Part shown: positions 1 through 13,810 of the stretch, one piece after another
Numbering within the stretch: the first letter of the stretch is position 1
Layout: each line of letters opens with the position of its first letter
From: Nageia nagi
Taxonomy: Eukaryota > Pinophyta
Assembly (NCBI GenBank): GCA_050084985.1
Contig: JBITNC010000001.1
Location: forward strand, 95,852,001 to 95,916,000
Length of the DNA stretch: 64,000 nt
Reading direction: 5' to 3'
Made by a program: the position numbers and the translations under genes
Notes under the pieces: generated by a model
Database searches by the model: none
The model's input: the letters and a program-made list of their open reading frames with translations, nothing else
What the model was told of the DNA's origin: nothing

Positions 1-3000
1 ATCTTGGGTTTTATTTTTTCATAAACAAACCTCGCTTACAAAAAAATAAGGCAAGTCCTTTTCCTTTACATTACCAAAGGTGAACATGATGTAATCATCA
101 AGTATTATGATGAAATTGAGACTTCGTTTAATATTCCATATTAATTTTTCCATTTATAAATCATATTAATATTTGGCCTAGTTCTATGAAATTTTTCAAT
201 CAAATTGCAATGCCCCCTTTTTATCAATTTAAAAACCCTCCTTCACCAAGAGGAATTAAATAAAGGTAATATTGCTTAAGTAATAGTATGGTATTCTTCT
301 TCTTTATGTCACATCAATATTTTGATATCTTCATCTTCAATATTCAATCCTTATGATATTTAGGACCTGATATTTCTTCAAAACTTATCTACACAATACT
401 TACAAGTTATCATTAACATATGATTGTGTCTTCATATGAAAAATATAATATAAATTATAAAATAAAACATGCAATAATATATATCTAATCTAAAAATAAA
501 TCATGCATTAATGGATCTACATTATAAACTTATAACATGCATCAAACAATCCTATGGTGGAAATCTAATATGTATTATCTAATCTAACATGCAATGCAAA
601 AAGTTTTCTATGTTGCAATGATGATCTATATCAAAAAACTAACATGAAGCTAATCTAATAATAGTAGTAATAAAAAGGAATACTAACATTATGCTTAATA
701 GCTCATAGAGAATTGTAACATCACTTTGAAAGTACGATAAATAAAGTGACTAGAGGTTTTGTAAGAGGAGAGAGATAGAATTAGTTATAGTAGAGGCCAA
801 TTTTGGTTTTATAAAGTTTCCTAAATATTTAAAAAAAACAAAAATAGGAAATTAGGTTTATTTTTAGTAAACACATGAAGAACACACAATTAGCACCTTA
901 AATATCTAATTTTTTCTATTCTAAGATGAGGACAACAAAGTGAAAACAAAGGATAAAATTAGCTCAAGGATCAATTGACCAATTTTGGATCAACATGCCA
1001 ATTACGTAAGGTCAATCGATGGGCTAATTTATGATTCATTAGGCCAATTAGGACAATACATAAACATGAGGAATAAATGTACACATTTTCAATACCTACA
1101 CCTAGCTATAACTAGACTACAACTATTACATGAAAAGTAAATGAATGACTCTAATAACATTTACTAATACTTTATATCTCATTTTTACAAGTCATAACAA
1201 ATATATATCAAGGTGTCAACATAAATCCATGCAATTTGAGCATGTTTAGGAAGTTAGAGTTTTCATGTTTGTTTAAATTCTCTAGAGTATCTTTTTAAGT
1301 ATATAATATGAATAACTCAAAATTAATCCAAAGATAAAAACTTATTTGAATCAAGTTGATCATATGAACTATTCCCAATAGTTATAAAAATCATTCTCAA
1401 GAATGATAAATATGTATTGATTTTATAATATTAATTAATAAGTTGGTTATTAATTATGTTTATTATCTTATCTATATGTATATTTTTAAAAATAAATTTA
1501 TAACTTGTATTTATAATATTAATTTTACATATTTCTATATTAAGGCATATGATTTCTTATGCATGATTTTCTTAGTGTGATTATCTTTTGAATTTAATTT
1601 TTTTATTCAATTGTAGAACGTTCGAACTTCTTAAATGAAAATAAATAATTTAGGTTTATCATTTTAAGTACTTGAAATAAATTAAGATTCATCTAGGTTA
1701 ATTTGAATAATCAAATATTGGATTGATTTTATGGTTATACAAGCATGTAAAAATCTTACTTTAAATTTGCATTAGTTTATAATATTATAAAATAAATATA
1801 TTTAATCATTTCCTAAGAACTTTTCATTAATCCTCTATATTAGATTGTCAAAAAATCACCTTAGCGAGAAATATTAGTCTCTAGCATCTTACCACTAGTT
1901 TATGTCAAAGAATGATCTCATAATATCAATCATTACTTATTCATGGCTAGGCTACATATTATTTGTAATATTATAGAGTTGACATTAGATAACTATTATT
2001 AGGATAATGATAGTCCTTTTTACCTACTTTAGATAACTATTTCTATTCTCATTAAGCAACTTCACATTGATTTAATATGTGTGAGGTTTTTATTCATCCC
2101 CTTAAACATTTATTTTGTGTTCCAAATTATCTTTAGAAATATTTGAAATTTTTGGTAATGATAATATTACTACATTTGGACCTATTTCTATAGGTACCAT
2201 TGATGAATTCAAAAAATAAATTCATTTGAAGAATCTCACTAATTATAACTTAGACAAAAAATAGTTAAAATAAAGGATCTTTACATTTGGTAAGATAATG
2301 TTAAAGGGTATATTCGATGTATTCAAGAGGAATACTACAAATCTTAAATATAATGCATTGCATAATAGGGTGCCATCTAATATTATATATAGAAATATAA
2401 TATAATAGATAATTAATGATCAACTTATGATATATATCTCTATGTTAGTTTTATAGGACTAAAATAAAATCACAAACAAGGTTAGACATTATAATTCCTT
2501 GATTTTATCATAATCATGTATTTAAGAGGAATGTGGGTTTATGTAGGAACATCTATGATAGTATTTCAAAAGACTTGTATTATAGCTCAACAAAATATTA
2601 TCAATATATATATTTTTTGGCTTACCATGATATCAAAGATGAAAACTTATTGAATTGATTAAGCCTCTATTTCACTTAGGTTTTGATAAGGAAAGAGACA
2701 TAATATAGAAAAAGAATAAAATGATTTTACCTTAGTTTAATTTCAAACTTACAATATCATAAGTTATTTGAGTACTTTCTCAAATATGTAGGAATCATTT
2801 GAAAGTTCTTTAGATTTGCAAAAACTATTACAATTGTTAATTAATATCTATTCAAACTAAAAAGTTATCACATGTTAAAATTTTGATTTATGGATTCTAT
2901 TTGACAAGGTTCACTTTATTATTTATCAAAAGAAATTTGAAATTAATATTTGCATAAGAGATTGACAAAATCATATGTTAAAAATATTTAATAATGGCTC

Positions 3001-3998
3001 ATTTCTTAATATTAATAAAGATGATAATTTTAATTCAATGGATAAGACAAGATATGATAGGAAACGTCCTAACATCAATGGTCTAATCAGCCAAGAGGAA
3101 TTAAATCAAGGGCAGGCATGATTGTGAAATAAAATATAAGCTATAAGTCCCAGCTAAACTAATTGAAACTATTACAAAACAATGTTACAATGGATGTCTA
3201 GAGTATTTAGAAGATTATAAAATAGATAAAGGTATTAAAGAATCAATTTGTTAACATAACAATAATTAAGTAAGTCAACCAAAGAAATTTGTAGGAATTC
3301 AATTGGTCTAAATAGATCTAGGCATTGTATCATTACATTAAAGTTCAAAATAAGATCAAGAGAGGAAGTAGATGGGTAAGAATTATCTTTCATGTACAAA
3401 GGAATTGAGAGGAATAATAAAAATGAATCAAAGGTAGTTTGTGTAGTCAGTAAGTGATAAGGTAGATGCTTATGAGAAATTGAATATAAACTTATTTGAT
3501 CATTACCAACATTATTTCATATCTATGAGTGTAAGAAAGAAATATATATGTATATATAGAGTTAGATAGATTAGATGACAAAATTGATTTTCTACATTTA
3601 TCTTTTGATATACAAAACTATTACCCCTCCCTTTGCGTATATCTCAAATTAGCACAAATTACCCTAACAAGTTCAATACCAATTCTATTGTTTATTTGAT
3701 AGTTATTTTTAATAATATGAATAATATTAAATTTAATGCCAAATTAAATGTCAATTTAACTTTTAATATCATGATTACTTTACTATTTTTATAAGTCAAA
3801 TTAAAGGAGGTTTTATATATGGTATACAAAACTTATATTTACAAAATAATATTACAAATATATATCAAAATTGATTTACTATTATGGTAAACCCTCTAAC
3901 TATGAGATCAAAGAAAGAGAGATAGTAACAAAAATAACTAATGGAACTGAATCCCTTCAAAATTTGGGTGGGAAGAAAATACCCACCAAAGACAAGAA
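1..3998. other. AT-rich intergenic DNA, no gene seen
   Basis: I found no open frame with a recognisable domain, no RNA gene and no clear repeat unit in this stretch. It is very AT-rich, with many stop codons in all frames, and resembles strongly decayed repeat DNA. Confidence 0.5.
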
Positions 3999-4058
3999 AT
4001 GAAAGTGTTATCTTGGAACATAAGGGGACTCAATGCCCCTTCACTATTGGAAGAGTAA
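3999..4058 (+). pseudogene. LINE (L1-type) endonuclease N-terminus, fragment
   Basis: A short frame starts with ATG and reads MKVLSWNIRGLNAPSLLEE before a TAA stop. Plant L1-type LINE ORF2 proteins typically begin with a similar strand (M-K-hydrophobic-LSWN-hydrophobic-RGL), which opens the apurinic endonuclease fold and carries its first conserved Asn. Nothing further downstream could be matched to the endonuclease or reverse transcriptase, so this is at most a 5' scrap of an ORF2, or a chance match. The call rests on about 19 residues. Confidence 0.35.
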
Positions 4059-4704
4059 TTCAAATCACATGAAGACTATGGAGAGAAAGAGCTCTCAGTC
4101 TCATCTTTAGAAGGATGCAATATCTTTCCAATGCTCTCCCTCTTAGGGAAAAACCTATACTAGTGAAGACATTATAGTAGATTGAATCCAAAAGAAAGAT
4201 GTGGATAGATCATCCATTTGGAAGTTTCTAAGTAATGTACATTAGATATGAAAGGAGTAACAACTTTTAGCCTTTCTTACAATTATCTTAGCTTATGCTT
4301 TTACAAATTTTGTGAATCAATTTTAAGTTGAAATGTAATACTTATCACTTAAATCTTGTAAAAGGTTTAGTGACCTTTCAACATCCCTTCTTTCACCCTT
4401 AATAAAAAATATTCAAATGTTATGTGCAATATTTTAATATTCATTTTCGGTGTTTATGAGTTTACTACCCATGATATCATTATTTTGATCACCATATAAA
4501 TAGAAAGAAAATATCACTATAATATTATCATGGAAAAAATATTGAATGACTTATAGAATTGAGAAGTTTTCCTTGAAGTGGCTATTGGAGCCATTCCTTC
4601 TTTACAAAATTCTATATGGTGGTTCCCTATCATAAGGTTCATATTCAATATATTATTATCTCTTGTCGATTGTTCTATTACATTTATTTAGAAATGTTAA
4701 ATAC

Positions 4705-4864
4705 TATTATTATTATTATTAGTTGGCTTGTGACAAGTGGTAGTGGTACTAGAGCATGCATCTTGATTATTTGAAGATAAAAAAAATAATAATGTTTGTT
4801 CCCCATGGAGGACAAGTAAAACATAGATATCTCACTTATCATTAAGTTTTTTTTTTTTTTTTTT
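4705..4864. repeat. Simple repeats: (ATT)n and an 18-T tract
   Basis: A 17-bp TAT/ATT microsatellite lies at 4705-4721 and an uninterrupted run of 18 T at 4847-4864. The T run could be the poly(A) tail of a minus-strand retroposon, but I saw no retroposon body beside it. Confidence 0.8.
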
Positions 4865-6019
4865 AATATGAAATTTGGAGGATTAACAAAAAAAACTACT
4901 TATAAAGTTGCACCCCAAATTTCAAAAAAATTGGATATATTGAAAAAATTATAAATATTTTAAGTTTTATAGTAAATTTGTTCCCTAAAGCACAAAATAA
5001 TAAATTCATTTTTTCTCCATAGGTTTTAAATCAATGAATTACTTGGAAATTTTTATTAAGTAAATAGAAAATCATACAAATTCCTATATAATTTAATTTT
5101 TCAGCTCATTCTAATTAAGGAAGTGATCTCATTTTTACAAACTTTTTTTATTAAAAAATAAAAATTCATTAGACTATATCTTTTAGTGGATGTATTATAG
5201 TGCATAACAATAACTAGTTTAGTTTGAAGAGAATTATGAGAGCTTGAAATAAAGGGATCATTCACCAAATACTAAGAGTAATTTTTAAAGCTATGATTTT
5301 ATGAGGTTAGTAATCTTTTTTATGAAATTTATCTTATGAAAAAAATTTAGAATTGTATCGGCCTCTATCATTTAGAAGAAGTTTCATAGTTAAGTAATTT
5401 GTGGTTGTTTTGAAGAGAACTTTGAGAGCTTTGAATGAAGGTTTGTTTTATCAAATTTTTAGAATTATAAAGTTATATATTTTGATGCTTGGGTAGTTAT
5501 AATGATACCTTAGCTTATAACTGCATTGGATATAAACTAGGAGTACAAGCTACTACCTGAATATTTGCTTAAAAAGATTTTGATTTATTTGATTCCATAC
5601 AAATGTTTAATTTGAATATTATAAGAGCTAGGGTATACGTAACTGCAAAGTAATTAAGAAACAAAATTTGATAAATATTCAATACAAAATAACAAGAATA
5701 AATAATAAATCAAGATAAAGAAAATTTGTAAATCTACTCATTAAGAATTATGATAAAATGAATGCTTATAATGAACTAATTACAATATAAGTATTTGCTC
5801 CAAAATTTAAAAGAAAAAAAATTAACTTTCATTAAATATCTTTTGATATTGATGGTTAAAAGGTGCATGAAAAAACAGAGAAATTATTTTTTGTAGATCT
5901 ACAACTAATTAAAACTTCATCAAGAAGGATTTGACAAAATGTTTGCATTTTTTAAACATGGAAAAGTTAAAACTTTATGATGGTGAGAAATTAAATCATT
6001 TTAAGATTTCAAACTAGTG
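4865..6019. other. AT-rich intergenic DNA, no gene seen
   Basis: Nothing recognisable was seen in this stretch: no domain, no obvious repeat and no RNA gene. Confidence 0.5.
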
Positions 6020-6600
6020 TGATAGGATCCCTGTAATCTTAGGAAGGAAGCGACAGCCTTGTCCTGTTTCTATTCACAAACATTATATTAAGAACAATGA
6101 TTGTTCTCCATATTCCAAATAAACCGAATGGCTCACAGATTTGTCAGAAAATAATGGATAAGGTGATATGGCATATTGAGAATGAATCTACTCTAGTTTC
6201 TTGTCTTCTCTATATTGTTAGCAGTCGTATGATAAACACATTTGAGGAGAGAAATGCAGACAGTGATGAGTGTCCATTAGAGGGAATCCAGATACGATAC
6301 GTCCCGATCAAGGAAGTTGTCCACAGCGATCATATCCGGGAGATGAATGCGTAGGCGGCATAATTATGTCCGAACTTTGTATTGGGTAGTACTAATGATG
6401 GATTGGAAGTTGACAAGTCATGGTTTCAGAGACTGGTGAAGGGTGCAGCTGGCCTTTTCCGAAGGGAGTGTAACCGGTGATGGCAGATTACACATTCCTT
6501 TAGGTTTTGTATGGGAGACATAGATGACCTGCATTTGTAATGGCACTTAGCATTAACTGTTGGCAAGAGTCATGGCCATAGGGAAGTGCTTAAAAAAGTT
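6020..6600 (+). other. Higher-GC island with unrecognised 85-codon ORF
   Basis: This roughly 580-bp stretch is visibly richer in G and C than its surroundings and reads more like exon than repeat. It contains an ATG-initiated ORF at 6097-6354 (85 aa) with acidic and basic residues well mixed. After its stop, another frame stays largely open through a segment reading EVDKSWFQRLVKGAAGLFRR near 6410-6465. I do not recognise the protein. It could be a degenerate exon of a host gene, a captured gene fragment or an old organellar insertion. No promoter or splice structure was resolved, so no CDS is asserted. Confidence 0.4.
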
Positions 6601-8580
6601 TGTCTTGAAAGTTTATCATAGGTAATTCATTTATTTTGAATGTCGATATTCTTTTGAATGTTTTTAATATTATCATACAAATAGTTGAAACAACATATTT
6701 TTGTAAGGTATTTTTCGGTCAAATCTCAAGTGATACACTAATTTGTAATTAGATACAAATGAATGGTTTAACATTTCCATATGATTAAGGTCGAGGGTAT
6801 ACAAAATATTGCTAAGAGATCTTTCTATTTTCATTTCTATGACTTTCAATATGTAGTTACCATATTTAGTAGAAGGCTATAATATATCGAAAATACATTG
6901 TTAATTTTTTAGTTGTGACACCAAACCTTTATAATTTTGGATAATGTTTCCCCTAAAATGCCCATGTCAATTGAGTTCCCCCGTCTCCTTATGCCTTTAT
7001 GGTCATCTCTCCAAAATATATTTGAGCCCATAAGCAAAGTTTATTTGAATGGAGTAGTAAAAGTTTTACACTACGCATCCTAATAGGTGCATGTTTGTCC
7101 AAGTTGACCTTTCTAAAGATCTTAGAGAGTTCCTTAACCTAAAGTTAGGGATATTTGCATTCCCTAGTAAGTTTGTATATCAATATTTTGAACACATGCT
7201 ATTATGATAATTTGTGACCCCCAAGATTAAGGATTTCCCTTGAGGATTATTTGAAACCTAAGTCTTCCCTAACTCCATCTTTGACCTTTGTTAATTCCTA
7301 TATAAAATTTAAAATTAGATATTAATATGTACATGTGACCAAAAATTATCCATGGGACTATAATACATATAATAAGAGCAAGGGAGCACCTAATGCAATT
7401 CCTATTTGTAATAGTGTAGTGAACAAAAGAGAGAATCAAAATTTTACAATTGTGAATAAGATAAGAATCCTATGTATCTCAATCAAGGTACTCCATCAAC
7501 ATTTGAGACGAAGCTCCTAATGTTACACCCAAAGGAATTAACCTTAGGGGTTTAGCAATAATACATTGATGAATGATCTTTAGAAAATTTTTAGTACACA
7601 TGTGATGCTTTCGATTCATACCTTCTTGTAGTTGAAAATAAGATGTGATAAGTTTGGAACTTGGTATGTTATGGGATTTATTGATGATCACTTTTTGTTT
7701 GAGATGGGTAACTTCTCTATATAGAGTGCATCACATTTTTTGTCTTCATAATTTATCCATGATTTCAAAGTGTGTGAATTCTTGACATATAATTTAACAC
7801 CCTTTTCAAGCCAAACTAGTTGTCACATAACCATCACTATGTTATGATCAATATGACACTATGCTATATTTTCATTATCACTTATGATCCATCTAAGATA
7901 CTTCTCATGTATAATTCTCTTATTTTGTAGGATGGAACACTAGCATTGATGCTAGCATGCAAAAAGTCATTTATTATATTTCTAATCCTATAAATTCAAA
8001 ATTATATGCATGAGTAAGACTATCATGATTTCGTCTTGATAGGACTATGCATATATCTCACAAAATTACCAATGTTTATCAACATCACCTATCAAGATTG
8101 GAAACTATACACTCAAGAGCTATCCTTTACCTTGCCATAATCTTCAAAGAGGATCGAATGAAGAGAGCAACTTGTATCTCTAAGATCCCCAGTGCTAACG
8201 CTCTTATCAGCGCTAATGCTAGGATACATGCAAAATATCATTCTAAGATGTGGAACCTAAGATCTAATGTTTGTCTATTCCTATCTAAGTGTATCTTCAT
8301 CAACCAAGTAAGTAACATGTACGCATCTATCATCCATCATCTCTATGTTAAGGCATGTTATTATTATCTTATTACTTTAGTTTTATCATCATCATCATTT
8401 CAAGTTATTTCCATTAGTTAATGAGTGATTAGAGGTAATTATGTTCCTTTGCTCATTAATTAAAGTAAATATAATTACATCATCCTTAATTATAATTTAA
8501 ATTTGCTTTTTATCATCTACATATTGGTGAACCTAACTTGTTTTTATATTTACATGCATTGTTGACCTTCTTGGTTGTGT
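6601..8580. other. AT-rich DNA with one unsupported 124-codon ORF
   Basis: The only sizeable ORF is at 8047-8421 on the plus strand (ATG start, 124 codons). Its translation is rich in His, Ile and Ser, has no domain I recognise and no coding-like composition, so I regard it as probably spurious. No other gene or repeat was seen here. Confidence 0.4.
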
Positions 8581-8906
8581 AGGATATCTTGAGGGAGAAA
8601 TTCATTGCCAAAATACTCATAAACCCTGAATTGGATTTATGTATGTATCTACTTGGTGCTTCTAAATTGAATGTTATGGTTCATGAAGGCTATCTTAAGG
8701 AATCTTTGAACTTCATTACCAAAATACACATAAACCTTTAATTGGGTATGTAGGTGTATATACTTGGTTCTTCTAAATTGAATGTTATAGTTTATGCATG
8801 CTATTTTGAGGGAGCTTTGAACTTCACTATCAAGATACCCATAAACCTTGAATTGAGTGTGTGGATGTGTAAAGTTGGTTCTTCTAAACTTAATGTTATG
8901 GTTGTG
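8581..8906. repeat. Tandem repeat, three diverged units of about 107 bp
   Basis: Three successive units share the phrases TTGAGGGAG..TTTGAACTTCA, CATAAACC..TGAATTG and TTGGTTCTTCTAAATTGAATG. They start near 8589, 8694 and 8804, so the period is 105-110 bp. Units differ at many positions, so the array is old. No ORF spans it. Confidence 0.75.
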
Positions 8907-9389
8907 AGTGTCCTGATAGATATATGAAAAATGTAGAATAATACATAAGACCTAGGATTATTTGACAAGATCCATGACACAAAACATAGTTTCATGATAT
9001 ATAATGATTCCAGGATACACATAGAATAGATTTTCTAACATATATGTAGAAAGAAGAAGAAGAATACAAGGTCATGGATTGCAGAATAATACCTTGTTCA
9101 ACCTCTTTTGCCTCATCTCACCTCATCTTTTCTTATCTCATTTCCTTTCATCTCCCCTTGAAAAAAGCCCCTTTCTCTACTCTAATCCCTCAATTGGTAG
9201 ACTTAAAAAACTCAAAATATCAAAAATATAATGAGTTATTACCTAAGCTACTACTTGAACCTCTTTAGAATTTTTAGTTTTTATTAATAAGTAGTTTTAA
9301 GCTACCTCCTTATTATTTTGGGGGTGGGTTAAAACTGCCACTTACACCTAAAAATGGGGTAGTTAAAATCTACCTTCCCCAAATTACCT
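8907..9389. other. Intergenic, nothing recognised
   Basis: AT-rich sequence between the tandem repeat and the first copy of the large-LTR repeat. A 64-codon ORF at 9074-9268 has no recognisable feature. Confidence 0.5.
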
Positions 9390-11135
9390 TGAATAACCTA
9401 TATTTAAAGATCATTTTTGATCTATTGAATTACCAAAATGGATGAATATATATCTAGCAAATCAAATCTGAAGTTGAGATCACTAAGAAGTAAGATGATT
9501 TGTAATCACCAACTGGAGTTGTTCACTAATGAGAGGGTCATATACAAAGTGCTATAAATTTTTGTGATTTTGGAAAAAAGTGGATCATGTAATATATGGT
9601 TGGAAAGATGAATAAAGCATATTTATAATGAGAAAATACCCATAAAATTTAGGGTAAAAAAACTTTGGCGATGTTCGACACAAGGAAACTTAGTTGCTAT
9701 GGATTTTTGCAATTGATAGGTTGCACACAAGGGTGAAAAAATATCATACAACTTTATCATTTATTAAAGGATATGCCAAGACTTATATATGGTTGGAAAG
9801 AGGAATAATAATAATATAAAAATATTTAAGAATAATCTCAATAGGATGGATAAATATTTGGCAATTATTAGTGACATGAAGCCTTATTGTTATGAAAATT
9901 ATATAGACTAAGTTGACTTTGTGTGGAAAAGTATGGTTGAAGGGTGGTAGATCTTGTAAAACTTATGGGGTATAATATACCTTTGGAAAGTTATTGAAGA
10001 TTAATTTTAAACATGAAATACTCATAATGAAATGAATTTTAATATAGAATAAATAGCCCTTGAAAGCTTATCAATTTTACATAATAAATATGTTTTTCTA
10101 CAAGATGATTACATAGAATGAACAAAATCGAAAACATAGCCTATAAACACCAAATATGGAAGGGAATATTCCTTATATTGATTTAAATAATAATTTCATG
10201 CTATAAATAAATATCTTATCATAAATGATTTAGAAAGTACAAATATGGGGAATTCTTCACATACAAAATGTATGTCGATAAAGTGTATCTAAGTAACCCG
10301 ACACTGCCATGCACCAAAGAGATGTGTTATGGTATTATCATTGGGGTGAAAGATAATCACCACATTGTTGTTATAAGGATCAAATGAACCAATAGTTGGG
10401 TTGATTTTAAGGATCTCTAATAAATCCATGAAGTCTTGGGAAGTTACATGATTGTCTCCCAATCTCTCTACTACGTGAGCTACAAGAGCTCGTCTTGCAA
10501 ACTACAAAGGAGTCCATGTTTTAGTTGGAGCAATCACAAGAATGCATCTATGAAAACCTAAAAAGTTTGAATACATAAGATATTATGTGTAGTACCATGG
10601 GCACTCATCAAATACTATAAAGTATAGTGACACATAATGATTGTAATGAAATTAACCATAAATAAAACTAGGAAACTCTACGAACTGAATGGATGCATAC
10701 TAGAGAAGCTTGCATAGAGTGATTGTTGAATTTTTTATAGGGGAGTAATGGTATTGAAAAATGTGATTATGGCATGCAAGTATGTTATCAGATATGGCCT
10801 AGTGTTGGAGTTTATCAAAAGATAATGTTAGGTCATTTATTGGAACAAGCTCAACAATGGAGTGTTGCAATTGTAAAAGTGGGATGGTGACCATGCATAC
10901 CCATGTCAAGGATATATACAATAAATTTAACTCAAATCTTGTTATAGTTGATGGAGTACATGAGATAATAAATTCTCAATGAATCCATTGCAATTTATAG
11001 TGTAAGGTATGCATGTGATACAAAAATTTTAAAATACACCCCTTTTGGTATTTTCCACCAAATTATAATTTTACATATGTTCCAAATAAAACATTTTAAA
11101 TATTACAAATTTATGAAGAAATAAATTCCTTCAAT
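9390..11135 (-). mobile_element. Copy A of the 2.3-kb LTR repeat (truncated)
   Basis: This stretch aligns by eye, with substantial divergence, to the two other copies at 23.9-45.05 kb (interrupted) and 45.8-47.5 kb. Shared landmarks include the phrases 'acaaagtgctataa', 'aggggagtaatgg' and 'aataaattcctt', in the same order and spacing. About 600 bp found at the left end of the other two copies are missing here. Orientation is taken from the PBS and PPT between the other two copies. Immediately to the right lies the LTR of the gag cassette, the same junction as in copy C. Confidence 0.65.
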
Positions 11136-11651
11136 GATTTGATGTATTATAGTCATTTGGGAAATTAGAAGAAATGTTTATTTTCTAGGATACATCATAT
11201 TTCTCTATCTCATTTTTCTAACCATCTTTGAGAGAGCTTGGTTAGTGTGGCTAGTGTTGTTGAAGTTTTATGGATCTTTCTTGAATCATTCTTATTTGGA
11301 AAGCCATTAGATATTGGTAGCAAGATTGAGAAGAGTTTTGCATATAGTAGAAGGAGTTTGTTTATTGTTGGAGGCATTTATTTCTCCATATTTTTCTTTT
11401 CATTGTAATTCCATATCATTCTAATACACAAATCAAATTTGTTTTCCTAGATGTAGCCTATATTGGGTGAACCAAGATAAATTATATATCTTCATTTGTG
11501 TATATGAATGCTTCATTTTGTTTATTATATTATTCAATATTGTATAAAATTCAAACATATTTTTATTAAAGTTGACATAGAAGTAAAAATATAAGGAAAT
11601 ATGTATTTGATGATCTTTAGAATAACATAGCTTGCATATATTTATAGATTA
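11136..11651 (+). repeat. LTR of gag cassette, copy A
   Basis: About 516 bp, ending in ATTA (probably a decayed TCA) just before a primer-binding-site-like sequence. It matches 47519-48029 in the same orientation and 21644-22165 and 48645-49139 in inverted orientation. Landmarks are 'ggaggcatttatttctccatat', 'taatacacaaatc' and 'ttattaaagttgacat'. The left edge is set by where the 2.3-kb repeat ends and is approximate. Confidence 0.65.
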
Positions 11652-11653
11652 TG

Positions 11654-11664
11654 GGGTATCAGAG
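11654..11664 (+). other. Primer-binding site (tRNA-iMet type)
   Basis: GGGTATCAGAG, one change from TGGTATCAGAG, the common initiator-Met tRNA complement of plant LTR retrotransposons. It lies two bases after the LTR end, the usual place, and sets the plus-strand orientation of the gag cassette. Confidence 0.65.
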
Positions 11665-11931
11665 TTGAGTTGAAATATTTTTTTGAGAATTATGGATGCA
11701 AAGTAAAAGATCTCAAAGGCATGAGTTATTTCCTATTTATCTAAAACTTGGTAAAAGAAATAGAACCATGGAGGAGAAGAGTAAAGATAACAACAAGGTA
11801 TAATGTTTAACATAGATTTTGAGAGGAGATTTATTTCAATGAAAAATAATATGGAGCCAAACTCATAAACTTTCTACAAATAATACAATCCATGAAGAAG
11901 CCAAGAATACATGTGTTTGATGGAACAAGTC

Positions 11932-12512
11932 TGTAGACCCTCAATAATGCGATAGTATAATTAATTTGAGGAATTAACACATGCACTATTTGGTCTATTA
12001 GTTAGTTGACATAAAGTAGGAATATGAAAATAGATGATTAAGCATACAGGTTCATTTCGTTAACATGCATATTCAATTAATCAAGGAAAGGCACAAGCAA
12101 TATCATACACACTAGTATGGCATCGTTGCCTTGGTAACAGTACACTGTATATATGAGATAAGAGATTTGCTTGTTACAGATAAGAAGACCTTACAAAGGT
12201 TTGTTTTATGAATGATGTTTGAGTCCTTGATTCTCTATCAATCTTCAGTTGATAAAAGCTATGGGTCTTCTGTAATCTGCTCCTTGTCTAGTTTCCTCTT
12301 GATGATAATCCTATCCTTTATCTTTGTATGTATTTAATGCCTTTATATAGGGATGCTTTTATTATAGGATTTGACCCCTTGTATAATCCACAAGGGTCAA
12401 ATATATGGCCTACACCTCTTTTATACATTTTAAATATCTTTTTAAATAATACATTACTAAGGGATTAAAATGATTTATTAAATACATAAAGGTTCATTTT
12501 GAGGCATCTACA
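11932..12512 (-). repeat. 3' LTR of the gag+PMD gypsy element
   Basis: 581 bp, TG...CA ends, matching 20491-21158 closely over the first 180 and last 350 bp. It is shorter because the right copy has an extra segment after 'actagtatgg' (about 20700-20800). Confidence 0.85.
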
Positions 12513-13050
12513 TTTGCCCCTCTTTGGATGTGTGATTGAAGCAATGAAATTACATGTCCAAAGAAGAAGTGTAGCCAAGATATAGAAGAAATTATTTTGA
12601 TCTTTTGGTTGATGCTATCTTTTGCTAAAGATGAATGGTTGATGTTGAGGGACCTTGTATTGCCCCCCTTTTGACTTAGGTGCCATAGGAAAGCTCCTTG
12701 AGTGGAGTAGCCAAGGAAGAAGCTATTAAAGAAGCTACCTTTAGGAATACTATTTGGATGATGTTTGGATAGCTATAAAAATCCATATCTAAGGCTAGAG
12801 ATGAAAGATATGATTTGCCTCCCTTATACTATTTCAATCATGAATCTAGTCATTTCATTGTGTTTGATACTCAGGAAGCTAATGCACTTGTGTTCATGTC
12901 ACAAAATAGAGATGGATGGTTTATATGTGGAAATAATAATTGGCTGTACACCATTGATAGCCCAATAGACTATGAGAACAATGTTGGTGCCCTAGTTTTG
13001 ACTATAATGTTCTTCTATTTTTATTGGATCTATGTGTTTGCAATGAAATT

Positions 13051-13810
13051 TTAGTCATAGAACAATGATGGATGCATAGTAAGTTGTTTTGTCCATTAGA
13101 TATGATCCAATGTCAACATCTTGCACATAATTGCATCACCAATTTATCTTTTAAGTGAGTGAACTCTCACTAGCCATATTGATGACCATCGATGATCATT
13201 CATTTGTATGTCTATGATTTGAAGATAATATGCTTTAGATGGGTTCAAAGAAAAACCCATGTGGATACATAGTAAAATGTATCATCCATTGGACATGATC
13301 CAAAGTCAACAAATTGCTCACAATTGCATCATCGATTTACTTTTGTGTGAACTCTTATTGGTTGTATCATTGGCCATTAGTGATCATGTATTTTTATGTC
13401 CATGATCTGAATATAGTATGCTTTAGATGGGTTCAAAGAAAAAACCATGTGGATACATAGCAAAATGTATCATCCATTGGAGATGATACAAAGTCAACAA
13501 ATTTCTCATGACTGCATTGTTAGTTTACTTTTAAATGAGTGAACTCTCACTAGCCATATTCTTGACCATCAATGATCATGCATTTTATGCACATGATTCG
13601 AAGATAGTATGCTTTAGATGGGTTCAAAGCAAAAACCATGTGGATACATAATAAAATGTATCTTCCATTGAGATGATACCAAAGTCAACAAATTACTCAT
13701 GGCTACATCATTGATTTACTTTTAAATGAGTGAACTCTCACTAGCCATTTCATTGGCCATTGACAATCATGTATCTTGATGTCCATGATTCAAATACATT
13801 AGCCATGCAA
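13051..13810. repeat. Tandem repeat, four units of about 190 bp
   Basis: Four successive units share 'tgctttagatgggttcaaag', 'ccatgtggatacata', 'catccattgg' and 'gagtgaactctcactagcc'. The landmark GGGTTCAAAG starts at 13241, 13429 and 13620, and the preceding unit is offset by about 192 bp, so the period is 188-192 bp. Units differ by scattered substitutions and small indels. The array lies in the interior of the gag+PMD gypsy, between the PMD remnant and the 3' LTR. Confidence 0.85.

Noticed and set aside
8047-8421. 124-codon ORF on the plus strand
   Set aside because: No domain, odd composition, no neighbouring coding evidence. Probably chance in AT-rich DNA.
13051-13810. CRISPR-like array
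   Set aside because: Unit of about 190 bp without short constant repeats and variable spacers; it is an ordinary tandem repeat in a plant element.
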